Positions 51,401 to 64,000 of a DNA stretch of 64,000 nucleotides are shown one piece after another. Origin of the DNA: Plasmodium malariae (taxonomy: Eukaryota > Apicomplexa > Aconoidasida > Haemosporida > Plasmodiidae); NCBI RefSeq assembly GCF_900090045.1, contig NW_021638302.1, positions 1 through 64,000 on the forward strand. Direction: 5' to 3'. The position numbers were made by a program, and so were the translations under genes. Each line of letters begins with the position of its first letter. The stretch's first letter is position 1. Under the pieces are notes generated by a model. It had not been told where the DNA came from, did not search any database, and was given only the letters and a program-made list of their open reading frames with translations.

Positions 51401-51429
51401 TTCGTATTAGTTAATATATAATAAAATTA
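48420..51429. other. Non-coding AT-rich region
   Basis: It contains the 3' flank of the fam-l pseudogene, resembling in part that of the intact fam-l gene, and an A24 run at 50602-50625. The right end is the promoter region of the exported-protein gene. The open frame at 50468-50725 runs through the A24 tract and was not accepted. Confidence 0.55.
50602..50625. repeat. A24 homopolymer
   Basis: An uninterrupted run of 24 A in non-coding DNA, the longest homopolymer noticed in the window. Confidence 0.9.
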
Positions 51430-52247
51430 ATGATGCATACAATGAAAAAAAATTTCAATTCCATCATTTTTATTAAAATCTTTATCTTTACTCTTTTAAT
51501 TTGGATAATTCATTATAACAATGATTTGGTATTATAATAATATTTCGTATAATACTTTATTTTTTGTTACTGAATATTTTATCTTTAAAAATAACATTTT
51601 CTTAGCATGGAAATATATGTTCTTATAAATAATATGTTTACTTTTTTTTTCTTTAGAAGAGCTATAATGGGTTATTGGATGAGAAGTATAAGTTAGATAG
51701 AGATTTATACTTAACAACTAATCGACAGTTAGCACATCATTCAGTGAATAGAAATTTTAATGGACGATTTAATAAAGTGCTAGATGAAGAACATATATCT
51801 AAAAATAAAAAAGACATATTATTACAAAACAAAGAATTAAAAGAAAGTGAATTAAAAAGAGAAAAAAGGCATAAAGTGCATAAAAGTAGTAATTCTTCGT
51901 TATCTAGTAGAGCGGATGTATTCTGTGAAAAAAAAATATTCAGCGTATTACATTCCATTGACAAAATAAAGAATAACGAAGAAATGAACGCTTGGGAAAA
52001 GTGTACAGCCATAAATAGAAAGAAGATAAAAGCATTATTAATTCCTTCCATTTTATTATTATTGGTATTATTAGTATATTATAAATTAGGGCTTAAGTTA
52101 AAGGGTATAATTGAAGTAGAAACTATATATTATTATCCTGTGACTATAATTTTTTTAGGTTTTTTATTCGCGATATACTTATCTATTGTATTAGGCTTTA
52201 TTTATACCTGTAGAAAAATTAAAAAATATAGAACTCTAAATAAATAA
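51430..52247 (+). CDS. Plasmodium exported protein, unknown function, two exons
   Basis: Exon 1 (51430-51528) encodes 33 residues, MMHTMKKNFNSIIFIKIFIF then TLLIWIIHYNNDL. The latter part is the usual hydrophobic anchor, so the third Met may be the true start. A 128-nt phase-0 intron (donor GTATTA, acceptor TTCTTTAG) leads to exon 2 (51657-52247), giving 229 residues. RQLAH at 56-60 sits at the PEXEL position but has His where Glu, Asp or Gln is expected. A charged Lys/Glu-rich region precedes FCEKKIFSVLHSIDKI, which resembles the conserved FCEKK block of other exported Plasmodium proteins. Two membrane segments lie at about 160-176 (LLIPSILLLLVLLVYY) and 192-216 (VTIIFLGFLFAIYLSIVLGF), with a basic end. 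The family is not identified. Function unknown. Confidence 0.8.
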
Positions 52248-54899
52248 AAGTAACAAATTTGTAATAATGGTAGGGTTTATTTATAAAAAAAAACTTTAAA
52301 TTCTAAAAAATAGTTATGTAGCATTCTTAAGAATATTATGTTCACAAGAAGAGTACATGAAGTAACATTATTTTTATAATACCACCTGAACCTGCATATT
52401 TGTTTTTATATAAAATATAATAATATATATTCATAACTTTTATTGAATTTGATTGATTTATTTTATAAATTTGTATTTTAATATTTTCCTTGTGTTTAAT
52501 TTAATACATCGACCATACAATATATATTATTTTAATTATATTTTTGTTTGTAAAATATATGTATGTTTCATAAAATTCATAAAAAAACTGCTTTTATTAT
52601 AATTTTGTTAAATTTGTAGGAAATTCATGTTATTACATTAGAATGTGCACTTATTTTGTTTCCATTTCCTTTATTCTTTTTAGTAAAATAGGATTATTTC
52701 GTCATCCAATTAAAAAAAGAATGTATGATATTTTTATAAATTAAATGTAGATGTCTTTTCTTAAAAATATATAATAAATAAATAGTATTTATTTAATTTT
52801 GTAATAAAATTGTAATTTATATGTACTATAAAGTTTATTATGTTAAATATATTAATATATGTATTTGGAACAAAATGATTTTTAAGGATTGTTTAAATTT
52901 TTTAAGGTTTTAAATTATTAGTTATAAATATGTAACAGTATCATATTTTTTCAAAAAATATGTTAGTTGTTTTTGGCAAATAATTTGCGGGAACATTAAT
53001 TAACGTAACTAAATAAAAAATTAATATTCTAAATAATTTGATTCTATTAAATGTTATTTTAATTCAATGTATAAAAATTACTTGAATATATATTGTAAAG
53101 AAGAATTATAAATATATATTCCACTTTCATTTTTATTTTTTCTTAACTGCCACATATGAGCATACCAATGAAAAAGGATAAAACGTTTATTAACTCTTCC
53201 TTTAGAAATGTACCTTATTTTGTTTCGTAATAATCATCATTTTTCTGTTTATGCTACTATGTAGTTTTGTATACAAGTGTGAAAAAAGTAGTGTTATTAA
53301 TGATTACATATATTTTTAAATGTGCAAAATTGAAGTTAAGTACTACTTACATTTTGATACAAATGATTCTACTTTTTTTAATGAAATAAAAAGTAATAAA
53401 TGTGAATGAACATAACTTTGATTTATACAAAAACGTGTCAATTAGTTATTATTAAATTGATACTTTATAATAGAATTGAATAAATGAAAAATATATATAT
53501 ATATATATATAAAAGGTTAAATTAAAAAAGAGATAAATATAACATTTTGCATGCAGTGTATATATGAGTGCTTTAGGTGATTAGACGTAATATAACAATG
53601 TATCTCTTCTTTCAATTCAAATAGGCGTAAAAGTTATATTTAGTATATTTTTGAGTTATTAGAGTTTTGTAGATTTATAATTTCATGTCCTGTGAATTAT
53701 GTTTTATATATTTTTAAATTATTTATGTATGAATTTATGTGATAGAAAAAAGTTGAATTAACAATTGGATAATTGTGAATTGGAATATTTATATACATAA
53801 TAATAAAATTTTAGATAAAATAAGATTATTTTATTTCCCCTTTAGTTAATATTAGACGCCAGAGTATGCTATTAAAATATTTAATTTTATGCATATAATG
53901 TATATATATTAATATGGTAAAATATAATATAAATTATTTTTTGTATCAGAAATAAGTATATTTAGCATAACGCATTTTTTCCAGGAATAATATTTGTGTT
54001 TATAGTTTTCATATGTATTTATTTTCAGCGGTCCAAAATATATTTGATAAAAGATAATAAATAGTAATATTTTGTTATCTGTTCTATTCCAAATATTTTA
54101 TATTTTTATATATTGAAATATATAAAATAAATACATATTTTTTTTTTTTTTTTTTTAATTTATTTTAAAGTATTTATTTTTAAAAAATATATTTATATAT
54201 ATTTTCTAGGAGTATTAAAAATTCCGCGTCCACTGTTTGTTTATCTAGTATGTAGACTTTCATTTTTAATTGTATATTATATATTTTAGTATTTTATCTA
54301 TTTATACATTAACATGAATTTTTAAAGAATTAAAATTTAAACATCATTTTAAATTGTGTTATGGTAATTTAATATAATAATATTTATATCTTCTGAGATG
54401 ATAATAGTTGACATTTAATTTTGTGAATCCATTAATATATTTTTATATATCCTAGTAATAAATTAAAAAAAATAATATTATTTATGATAATAGTTATTGT
54501 GCATGCATCAGAATATAATACCATAAAAACTGATATCCTTTTCTTATTATATTAATAAATCAATAAAAATAGTTAATATACATAATGCACTTATTTTTTT
54601 ATTGAATGTGGTGCATTATAAATGTGCATAACCATTGTATATTAATTTAGAGTGCTTTTCTATTTAGCATAATATTATATTTTTAAGAAAACACAGTATT
54701 TGAAAAAAAAAATTAAAATATATTTAATTAAAATAAATAATGAATTAATTATAAAAGTATATGAATTAGCGCAATAATAGAAAACTATCGCAATCCCACA
54801 TAATATATCGATATAATTACATTAAAGTACGTTTGAGAAATGGACTACTGGATTGAGGTTTCTGTTCGAACTTGTAACTTAGGAATTATTGTTTTGTAA
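52248..54899. other. Non-coding AT-rich region
   Basis: No supportable gene. A hydrophobic stretch at about 53215-53310 (FVIIIIFLFMLLCSFVYKCE) may be a relic membrane exon but stands alone. There is a TA tract at 53491-53510 and a T19 run at 54138-54156. Confidence 0.55.
54138..54156. repeat. T19 homopolymer
   Basis: An uninterrupted run of 19 T in non-coding DNA upstream of the STP1 relic. Confidence 0.9.
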
Positions 54900-56045
54900 A
54901 ATATTTTATAAGGATGAAAATTACATGAACATAAAACGATAAAAAATGTAAATACGTCAAATTAAAAAACGGACAGAGCATAAACTGTTGTAGTAGTACA
55001 TATGGAAGTACTCGAAAAATTCAAAAATGAGAAATTGGAATTTAAGTAAGGAAAATTATTAAAATTATACCTAGAAGTTACTTCAAAAGAGGTATTTTAA
55101 ACGTATCTTAATTTAAGAAATGGTAAGTTAATAACTGAAAATATTAAAAGCAGGAATGACAATAAAAAAACAAAAAATTCGATGGAATAAATGAGTGGAA
55201 GGACATAAAAATTTTTCTGAAAAGTAGAAAAAAAACATTGGTTATATAGTTTGAAAAATGAATGGAAGACAGAATAAGCTTACATAAAAAACAATGAAAA
55301 ACTAAAAGAGAATATCCTAAATGAAATTGGAAGTGTTCCATTCCTAGATAGGAAAAAAGCTTCGGGCATGCAGTGGATATCAAGTAAGGACATGATTGTA
55401 GAAAGGTATTTGAAATAGGACTGATATAAGATATTGACAGAGGTATATCAAAATATGTTGGATAAAAATGAAAATGAAGAAAATAAAGATGATTAACCAT
55501 TAAAAAATGTAAAAGAATTGTAGAATAAAGTAAGTGATGAAGAAATATATTAGAAAAAACTTAGCATAGCTGTTTATAATTGTACATTTGATAGCACTAG
55601 AAGAATATGAAAAATAAAATTATATAGAAAATAGTGTGTCGTACGTGCACAATTGCATGAATGAATCCTAGAAAAAAGGAAGCGTATATAAAGAATAACA
55701 GATACAAAGAAATATCATTGGTTCTATTATTTACGTTTAGGAAAATAATAAAAACTAGGATATTCATAGTTATAAATATGAGATCTCTATTTATTAGGAA
55801 ATAATAGATTCGATAGGATATTATACATATGTAAATTCTATATATATGGAGAATACCGTAGAGGAATCCTATAAAATATTAGAATAATACACAATAGTAA
55901 TAGATAGGGAGTACATAAAATATTTTAGAATGCTATTAAAGAGAAATATGGTTATACCCATAAGAAATATTTATTAAATATTATTACATAGGAATGGAAT
56001 AAAGAAAATTAATTACAAAATGAATATTATAAAAGAAAAAAAAAG
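54900..56045 (+). pseudogene. STP1: STP1 last-exon relic (Trp-rich domain), heavily decayed
   Basis: A conceptual translation across many stops and frame changes follows exon 3 of the two STP1 genes. VVVVHMEVLEKFKNEKLEFK matches TIIEVHMEVLEELRNEEWELK, YSLKNEWKTE matches NNLKNEWKKE, MQWISSKDMIVERYLK matches WRGWISNRGKIVEHYLE, and LDKNENEENKDD matches LDEYENEGTEN. The end (YTHKKYLLNIITQEWNKE) extends beyond the C-termini of the two other copies, so it may come from a longer STP1 subtype. No N-terminal exons are clearly present. A possible trace of the exon 2 start (GGACTACTGGATTGAGGTTT) lies just upstream at 54843. Confidence 0.75.
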
Positions 56046-59000
56046 GTATAAAATTTGAATATAAAAATTCATTTATTTAATATATATTATAATTATAAAT
56101 AATTTTCTTTTTCAATAAAAACATGTATAAGAAAGTTTTATTAATACTTGTTTTAAAAGAATATACAAAGAGGATTATATATATATAAAATAACAAGTTA
56201 ATATATATATATCAAACATTAAAATATTACTATATGAAATATTAAGCAATATATTTTGTTTTACTCCTTAATAAGGAATTTCTTTCATTGAAATCATACA
56301 ATATAAATAAAGTATTACTAGTATTTTTAAAAGGTATTTTAATTTTATTTTTTTTGTTATACATATTTTAGATTATTCAATAACATATTATTGGGTACCT
56401 GATACCCACAATTATAAAGTTAAAATGTATATTAGGATTCTATATAAAAATTATTTTAATATATATATGTTATTTATTAATATTATATTCGTTTTTTTTT
56501 TATATATTTAATTTGTTTAAACATTATTTATTCAATTTAATATTTAAATATTTTAAATTCTAAATATTTATATAAAAAAAAAAAGATAAAACAAAATTTT
56601 AAATGTATCATCCATGAGTACGTTCTTTATTCTTAGAAGATAATATATATTCTTTTTTATTTCTAAATATATATTACCTAAATTGTGCGATAAATATATT
56701 TTTGGGTAATTAGTATATATGATCATTATTTTAAGTTATTTCTAAAAACATTTTTATGATATTATATGTCTTTAATTTGGATAATAATATATTCCTAAAT
56801 CTATATATACAACGTTTTTATAGCTAGTACAACCGTCTATATGAGAATTATAGAATATTAACTTATGATATATTGTTATTTTTCTGTAGTATATTATTAT
56901 AGGTGTTAAAATAATTAAGTAATAAGATGTAAATCATATTTATACTGAAATTATTTATCTTATTTTTATTATTTTAATAAAATATTTTTGAAGCAATAAA
57001 ATGTACTATTAAATTTCTCTCCTTTATTTTTATATTATATTATTATTTGTATTATGTTATATAGATACTCGAGAAAAAAGGAAGAATATATTAAAATTAT
57101 TTTTTATAAATAAATATTTTAATTGTATAAAATAATAAAAAATTTTAATGTAATTTTTCTCAAATTTTTTGTTATTTAACTTTATGACAAAGCCATATGA
57201 CATCTTATTTTTGACAGGATAAAAATAACAGTATTATTATTAATGTTTTTTAAAATAATATTGTACATATAAAATACATATATAAGAGGATTTTTTTAAA
57301 TTTTGTATCATCCGCATTAGCGATTTATTTTAAAAAACGAAGTCTAAAAATTCCTTAATCTCAAATAAAGTTAAATTTTTTGTTTTGCATTAAAGGATCT
57401 GACAGGAAAAAGCTAATAAATATTATGTGCAGTCATAAATATACATGTATTTTATATATTTAACAATTTTTCATAAAAACGTCACATTAAAATGTTTTTT
57501 AAATACTAAAAAATTTTATTGTTTTTAAAAAGAAAATTTTTTTAATAATACATAGCACACTTATTTTCATAAAGAAATTTGCAGAAATTCATAATATTTA
57601 AAATAAATATATAATAAGTGTATTTATTATAGAGTTTTACATATAAAAGTTATTTTCATTAAATTTTTATACATTCATCATCAGATTTAATCATAGAATA
57701 TTTTATAGAATAAATATATGCCTATATTTTTATGATATTTATTATATATAATTAATATATATATATATATATAATAAAAATGAAATGATGAAATATTTTA
57801 TATATTGAGTGATATATATTTAAGCATCCAAATATAAAAACGTTATTATTACAAAGCATATATATATATGAAAAAAGTTATTAAATATTACTATATTTAA
57901 TATATTATTAACTTAATAAATATATAAGTAAAGAATTTACTTTCCAACTATCAATTTTTTATGTAGAAAAATTACATAATAAACAAGCAATATACTTATA
58001 AGTCTTCAAGAAATATAAGTAAATAATAGCATATGAATAAAAACTGCAAAAAATATAAAACTGTTTTAAAGCTATATTTAAAAATAATGTATATAATTTT
58101 AGTATTAATTTCTTTATTACATATAATGGGACATATATTTATTCATTCTTATATTTCGTTTAATCGTTTAAACGTATCTATGTGAAGCCATTGTCTCAAC
58201 TTAATATATGTATGATTTTATAAGGTAAAATGGCTAACAATTGCATCTTAAGTATTATTAAAGTGTCAATTAATTAATTATTTATAAATATTGATTAAAT
58301 TAGCTTGTAATAATTCTTTAATATTCATTGATTTTTTTCTTTTATTAATTATATTTTATTTTTTAATAGAACGATTATTAGAAAAGAATATTTGTCCATT
58401 GAAGTATTCTGTTTTAATATTAATTTATAAACTGTTGTATTATTAAATATTTTCAATTAATATTAAAAGCCATGAACGAAGTCAGAGCGCAAGAAAATTA
58501 TGTCATATATATTATTAAAAAATTTTAAATTTAATTTATCTTATATAACAATAAAAGTAACCTCGTTTAAATATCGTATAATTCATATCTATCCGACTTT
58601 TAATCGTTTTTTCTTAAAATATATAAAAAGCTGACATTGTTGATACTTCCGGTTAATTAAATTCCATTATATCATTGTTACGATATATCTATATGTTTGT
58701 TCTAATTGTTCTGCTTATAGCAAATTATTTTAAAAATAATTTTTATAAGACATTAGTTTACTTAAAAAGATTTTTTATTATTTTAATCGTAACAAAGAAA
58801 TTTAAAATAATATTTTTTAAAAGTTGAATTTATGTATTATATATTATATAATTTTATTAAATTTTACCCAATTACCTAGCTGAATTAAGCAAAGCATTTA
58901 AATAATATGCAAATAAAATATATGTAAATTTTTTCGAAGTAAATTATCTTTGCAACAAGTCTAATTGTAGTTTTTATGTACCATTCATTGTTCTTTTAGA

Positions 59001-59248
59001 AACTATTCCATTTATATCATTTTAATATATTTACATAGAAAATTTACTAATTACATTTAAATTTTTTTTTCTCTTTATACATTTAATTATATGTTATTAT
59101 TATATAATATATACAATTTATAAAATATATATATGACAGAAACAATAAAAAAAAATTATAATCTATCTTCTATTGAATATAAGCGATATAATTATATAAA
59201 TAATAATTTTATTATCGAATAAGTTTTAGCGGCGTAAATAATTTTGAC
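56046..59248. other. Non-coding AT-rich region
   Basis: No gene is seen in about 3.2 kb. A small patch at 58470-58500 (AGCCATGAACGAAGTCAGAG) is less AT-rich than its surroundings but opens only 18 codons. The right end is the promoter region of the exported-protein gene at 59249. Confidence 0.55.
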
Positions 59249-60038
59249 ATGATGGTACAAGCTAACAAATTCTTTTTCTTCATTAAATTCTGCGCATTTT
59301 CTCTTTTAATACGGACATATCAGAATTCACATAAGGTAGGATAATTGCTATATTTAACAAATTCTATACATTTTTTTGTAATCATACATTTTAATTTTAA
59401 AAATTAATATTTTATTCATGCAAAAATATTTATATTTTTATTTAATATCAAATATTTGTTCATATTTGTAGACAAATACATATGGAATATCATATATTAA
59501 GAAAATTGACCTAAGTAATTCATTATATGTAAGAGTAGACAGATTATTAAATGAAGAAAGAGGTTTACATTCCCCCAATGGAAGCATACCTTTAAAAAAA
59601 ATGTCTCAAAAAAACTTTAAAGTGTCATCTGATACATCATATAATAATGATAACTATGAAGGACGGCATAGAAAATTAAAAGGAAAATCGTCAAAAAAGG
59701 AAAAAAACGTATCACCATCTATTATTAAATCTAAAAAAGGATTAGATGATACATATAATATTAAAATGGTAAAAGCATTTGATAATGAATTCAAAGAAAT
59801 AAATAAACTTAAGTGTGAATTTTCACAAAAATTTTTAAGGCGTATTCTTGTTATTATTCCAGTTATATTGTTCAGTATTGCTGCATTGGTGTTAGTAATG
59901 CTAACAAATACTAAGGGCATTCAAGATAACCTTTATGCCACATTATCCTTTCCAATATTTGTTTCAATATTTATTTTAACAGTATTAGTTACTTACTGTA
60001 AATTATTGAAAAATATGTACAAGGGTAATAATAAGTAA
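59249..60038 (+). CDS. Plasmodium exported protein with canonical PEXEL, two exons
   Basis: Exon 1 (59249-59335) encodes MMVQANKFFFFIKFCAFSLL then IRTYQNSHK, with donor GTAGGA. A 136-nt phase-0 intron (acceptor TTTGTAG) leads to exon 2 (59472-60038), giving 217 residues. A perfect PEXEL, RLLNE (53-57), predicts plasmepsin V cleavage and export into the red cell. The middle is Ser/Lys-rich (KGKSSKKEKNVSPSIIKSKK). Two membrane segments follow: ILVIIPVILFSIAALVLVML and LSFPIFVSIFILTVLVTYC, with a short basic tail. It has the same exon layout as the other exported genes here but no fam-l or fam-m signature. Function unknown. The second ATG, immediately after the first, is an equally good start. 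Confidence 0.82.
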
Positions 60039-61874
60039 AATTACGTAAGAGCATTTCTAAATACATATAAAGAATAAAAAATAGGGTAATTCTTGGATAT
60101 ATATATATTGAATGCTTATATATTAGAATACAGTAATTTTATCTTTTTGATAATATATATATATAAAAACTCTTAATAGGTAATATGAGAATTCTAGTTT
60201 TTTTAACTTTAATCTAAATAAAATCTTTTAAAATTTTTAATATTTTTCTTAATATGGATAGTTTGTTAATTTTTTTAGTGTTCGTCTTTATAATTTATTC
60301 TGTTTAAGTGCTGTAAAAATATCTACATTTTTAATTTATTTATTTTTTTATTTGTATGTGTATATAAATTATCAATAAACTATGTTTAAGTTATTATATT
60401 TTATTTATATTATTATTACTTGTTTTACTGGGTTAGTAATTTAATATATTATTTTTTATTAGTTTATCTCTACCTCAATATGTATGTACATTATTTAGGT
60501 TATAACTTTTTACGTTTCATAATTTTTCTGTATATGTGTATATATTTAGTGAAGATTTATTGTTGTTTGTCATATATTAATTAGAACGTCTATTTAGAGA
60601 AATATAACATGAAATTGCATAATATTCATAATTTCTTTAAATTCTAGTGAAAAGTTGGTACTTTAAATACTTGTAAATTTTCATAAGTTAAATATATATA
60701 ATATTATTATATTTATCTTGATGAATTTTATGTTTAATTTATTATAAAAATTTATTACTATAATAAAGCGAAGAAGAAAATGTTTATTTCTTTGTGTTTT
60801 TTAAGGAATTTAATATATTTTATTAATTCACCTATTTTTTAAAATATTACAATTCTAAAATTATTTAATTAATACAAAACAAATTGTGTACTAGTGTTTT
60901 TGCAATATTTTTTCTAACAAAACATTTATGTTATGTTAAGCTATAAATTAATAAATTCCATATACAAATAAAAATGTAAAATAATTTGATTGGTAAAATA
61001 ATTGGGTAATATCATTTACAGTTTAAATATATGTATACTAGAGGGATAGAAAAATTTGGATGAATAAAATTTTAAAATAATACATGATAGTAGGAGAAAA
61101 AAACAATAGAATAATTCATTTCTTATTTTATATAATATTTTTATTATTATAAGTACATTTATATAATATATTTATATTTGCTTTGTTCCTTTCCATTTAT
61201 GTTATAATAAATGTTAAATTAAAGTACTCTGAATAACTATTAGTATATGTTTTTGGTTATCTAGAAATTATTACTAAAAAGAAAAATATATATGCTTTAT
61301 TATTATTATTATATTGTATCTAAGAAATATACTTCAAGTAAATATATTAGAAAAAATAACATTTCACTGTAGGTGATATTCTACTTAAATATTTATATAA
61401 AAAATTATTTATTCTTTAAGTTATATATTATAAGTTGTTATAACAAAAACTATAAAAATATTAGATTTCCTAAAATTTTTATAATAAAAACTGTTTTGAC
61501 TTGTTCCAATTATTAAATGAAGTATTATTAAAAATGTTATATCTATTTACTTCATTGTTAATATTTAATAAAAAATTATGTATTAATAAAAACTTTATAT
61601 ATTAATTTTTTGAACATTATAATAAAATATGTAAATATATATATGTTTTTAACATATAATTTAAATAAATATATAGGGGAATACTAAAATATCTTATTGC
61701 TGATATATTATCATTGTGGAATTTTTTAAAGATGTAAAATGCATTTATGTACTTAATTTACCTAATAATTTATACGAACTAATTTGAAAGTTATAATGAA
61801 TATGTAATTTCTTTAAATTTTTAATATATTTTTATTGTCTTATTTTCATATTATTTCATTTTTTTACTTTTCAG
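60039..61874. other. Non-coding AT-rich region
   Basis: It holds the 3' flank of the exported-protein gene and unrecognised AT-rich DNA before the PIR-like relic. No gene is seen. Confidence 0.6.
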
Positions 61875-62645
61875 AATTTAGGAGCAACTAAGAAAAAAAA
61901 AATATTTGTATATTTGAAGAAGATTATAAACCTGATGGTACTACATGATAATTTGATTTATTAAACCATTTAAAGGAAACACATATTAATATATATAATA
62001 TTGAATATAAGCTTAATAATAATTGTAAACAGAGAAATATGATTCCTGCATTAATTAGTTATAGTTTTAGTGATCATGAGTACCTTATTGTATTGAATGT
62101 ATCGTTAAACGAAAAAATAAAAGGTTACATATATGCAGGATCTAAATGTGAATATAAAATAAAATTATATGAGCTACACATTCAGAAATTATAAGAAAAT
62201 TAGAAACGAATATATATAGTGAGGAAAAGTGTACAAGAAGTGAATCTACTTATAAATGTTACATTTCACATTAATTAAAAACTGCTTTTTCTGTTGGTTT
62301 TACTATATGGGGAATTTTTGTTACTACTTTTTCATTTTTTGTATAAGTTTATATAAGAATTATCGTTAATAAATATGAAACTTAAGAACAAAATTGCACT
62401 TTATTTTCATTAAAATATTATTGTTGTTATATATATATAAACATATTTCATTGCTTTTCGTTTTATATTATAATTCAGTTCCATGGGACACTGAATTCAT
62501 AGTCACCTAAATAAAAAAAAAAAGAATAATAAAGGACATAATTCCCGAAGAATCACGTGAATTATTAAAAATATTTGCTGAAAATGGGATTTCACATTCA
62601 GAAGACGGAAGAATTAGGATAGGTTATCATTCTTCAGCAATTTAG
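61875..62645 (+). pseudogene. PIR-like gene relic (truncated body, membrane exon and tail)
   Basis: After a TTTTCAG acceptor at 61871-61874 the segment reads, over several stops and frames, as fragments such as SYSFSDHEYLIVLNVSLNEK, GYIYAGSKCEYKIKLYEL and IRKLETNIYSEEKCTRSEST. A membrane segment follows (TAFSVGFTIWGIFVTTFSFF) and a GTATAAG donor at about 62341. A TAATTCAG acceptor at 62478 opens a tail starting F/PMGH and IHSHLNKKK, then after a shift IKDIIPEESRELLKIFAENG and EDGRIRIGYHSSAI plus stop. The membrane helix, the intron position and the RIGYHS end are PIR-like. The body is far too short and decayed for a functional PIR, and the N-terminal part is not securely assigned. Confidence 0.5.
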
Positions 62646-64000
62646 TAATTTACTTGTAATGCTGAATTGGTAATTTATTTTTAAACTGATATGAGAAAGG
62701 AAAAGATTAATTCTTGGAATATTTCATTAAGCTGTAAAAGGAAAAATAAATAATATAATGAATATATAAATAACACATAAATGTTGAAAAAAGAATATTT
62801 ACACTTATTAATATAAGATATTAATATTAATGATACATTGAACATAATATATTAGTAAATTTTGTATTATATTATAGATCAAAAAAAAATATATGGTGAA
62901 TATATAATATTTTATTGTATAAATTGCATATTTCCCTAACAAAGTATTATAATATATAATTCTATTAATTATGTTATTCTCTATAATATATAACTAATAA
63001 TTTAAATGCTAATTCTACTGACTTTAATAATAAGAAGCACTATAATTTAAACTATCAGATGCTTTATTTGTTATTATAATTTTTTGATTCTAGCATTATT
63101 TCATTAAATATCAAAAGAAAAAATCATTTGTTGTAATAATTAATATGAATTGAAAATTCTATAATAATGTTTCTAAAATAATTTTAAATAAATAGAAAAA
63201 AATATATTAGAAATCTTTATATTTCAGTATATATAATAATATAGTTACAAATTTAATTACAAAATATATATATAATATACAGCATATATATTATATTACA
63301 AATATATGTACATAACATGTAATTTATTCTTTATAAATACAATAATTATTATAATAAATTATGTTTTATTTTTCAATTCTCTCTATATTTTTCATATATT
63401 TCTTTCCTATATAGTATTAATAAAAGTAAGTAATAATATTTATATAAAGAAAGTATAAAAATGATAATGAAAAATTCTAATGTATTCTTATAAATATTTT
63501 AAATGAACGAATATGTTATTATCATTGTTGAGGTTATAAATTATATGTACAACATAATGTTATTGTGATTCCTTAATCATCTTAATATCTTATAAATGTA
63601 TAATTATATATATTTTTATTTAGTCTTAATGGGAGCTAATGTTTTTACTAAAATATTCGTAGAGAATATTTTTTCATTACGTTTTTACTTCTACTCATGC
63701 ATCATATTTATATATATATACTTTTTTTTTTTTACGGAAATATTTCAGTGAATGATATATATTAAACAAGATAATGAAAATAGAAAGGAAATATATGTAC
63801 AAAGAAAATTTATTATGTTATTCATTTGTTATAATATACATTTATTAATTATTTTTGAGGCATTAGTTTTAATTTTGAGCATTTATTCTATATAATGAAA
63901 CTGTACATATATAGGAAATAAATTATGATGTTAGTGTTAACATTTCATTATTAATAAATCAGTTGTTACTTATATTACTTTAATTTTTATTTGTAGTATG
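62646..64000. other. Non-coding AT-rich region to window end
   Basis: No gene, RNA or telomere-type repeat was recognised. Confidence 0.6.

Noticed and set aside
53155..53320. Possible relic membrane exon (FVIIIIFLFMLLCSFVYKCE)
   Set aside because: A single hydrophobic stretch without splice sites or a second family feature. AT-rich DNA readily gives such translations.
55144..55500. Minus-strand open frame of 118 codons
   Set aside because: Antisense to the decayed STP1 Trp-rich domain. The plus-strand translation matches STP1, the minus strand matches nothing.
58465..58530. Less AT-rich patch opening MNEVRAQENYVIYIIKKF
   Set aside because: Only 18 codons before a stop, with no supporting features.

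Overview
The window reads as a subtelomeric segment of a Plasmodium chromosome, most likely P. malariae or a close relative such as P. malariae-like or P. brasilianum. The base composition is extremely AT-rich, with homopolymer and TA tracts throughout. The genes are short multi-exon genes from multigene families, and there is no housekeeping gene. The species call rests on fam-l and fam-m type proteins, which are expanded in P. malariae, found next to STP1 and PIR genes. No telomere repeat, rRNA, tRNA or CRISPR array was seen.

Layout, left to right. A fam-m-type gene broken by one frameshift (1218-2108, +) is followed by a long non-coding stretch. An apparently intact three-exon STP1 gene lies at 8756-11383 (-). 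An intact fam-l-type gene is at 17607-18431 (+) and a PIR last-exon relic at 20926-21100 (+). A second STP1 gene, with one in-frame stop, is at 24471-27033 (+). An intact two-exon PIR gene is at 29344-31113 (-). After about 6.5 kb without genes come a decayed fam-m-type pseudogene (37682-38560, +), an intact exported-protein gene (39554-40376, -), a decayed exported-protein-like relic (about 43175-43767, +) and a fam-l pseudogene with three in-frame stops (47351-48419, +). The right part holds an exported-protein gene (51430-52247, +), a heavily decayed STP1 relic (about 54900-56045, +), an exported-protein gene with a perfect PEXEL (59249-60038, +) and a PIR-like relic (61875-62645, +).

The genes do not form a pathway. 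They encode proteins sent to the infected red cell or its surface: STP1 with a Cys-containing N-terminal domain, transmembrane segment and Trp-rich cytoplasmic domain; PIR with a transmembrane segment and basic tail; and fam-l, fam-m and other exported proteins with an N-terminal hydrophobic exon, a PEXEL-like site and C-terminal membrane segments. About half the copies are broken, as expected for a recombining subtelomere that stores variant gene copies.

The most interesting structures are beyond the plain gene list. Both STP1 genes carry a stop-free, phase-1, 78-nt intron-like segment at the same place. Both also have a conserved leader with a splice-acceptor-like site exactly 42 nt before the ATG. 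A block of about 1.1 kb of non-coding DNA occurs twice (about 2659-3770 and 40845-41930), in a way that suggests a duplicated fam-m unit with a later insertion carrying an exported-protein gene.
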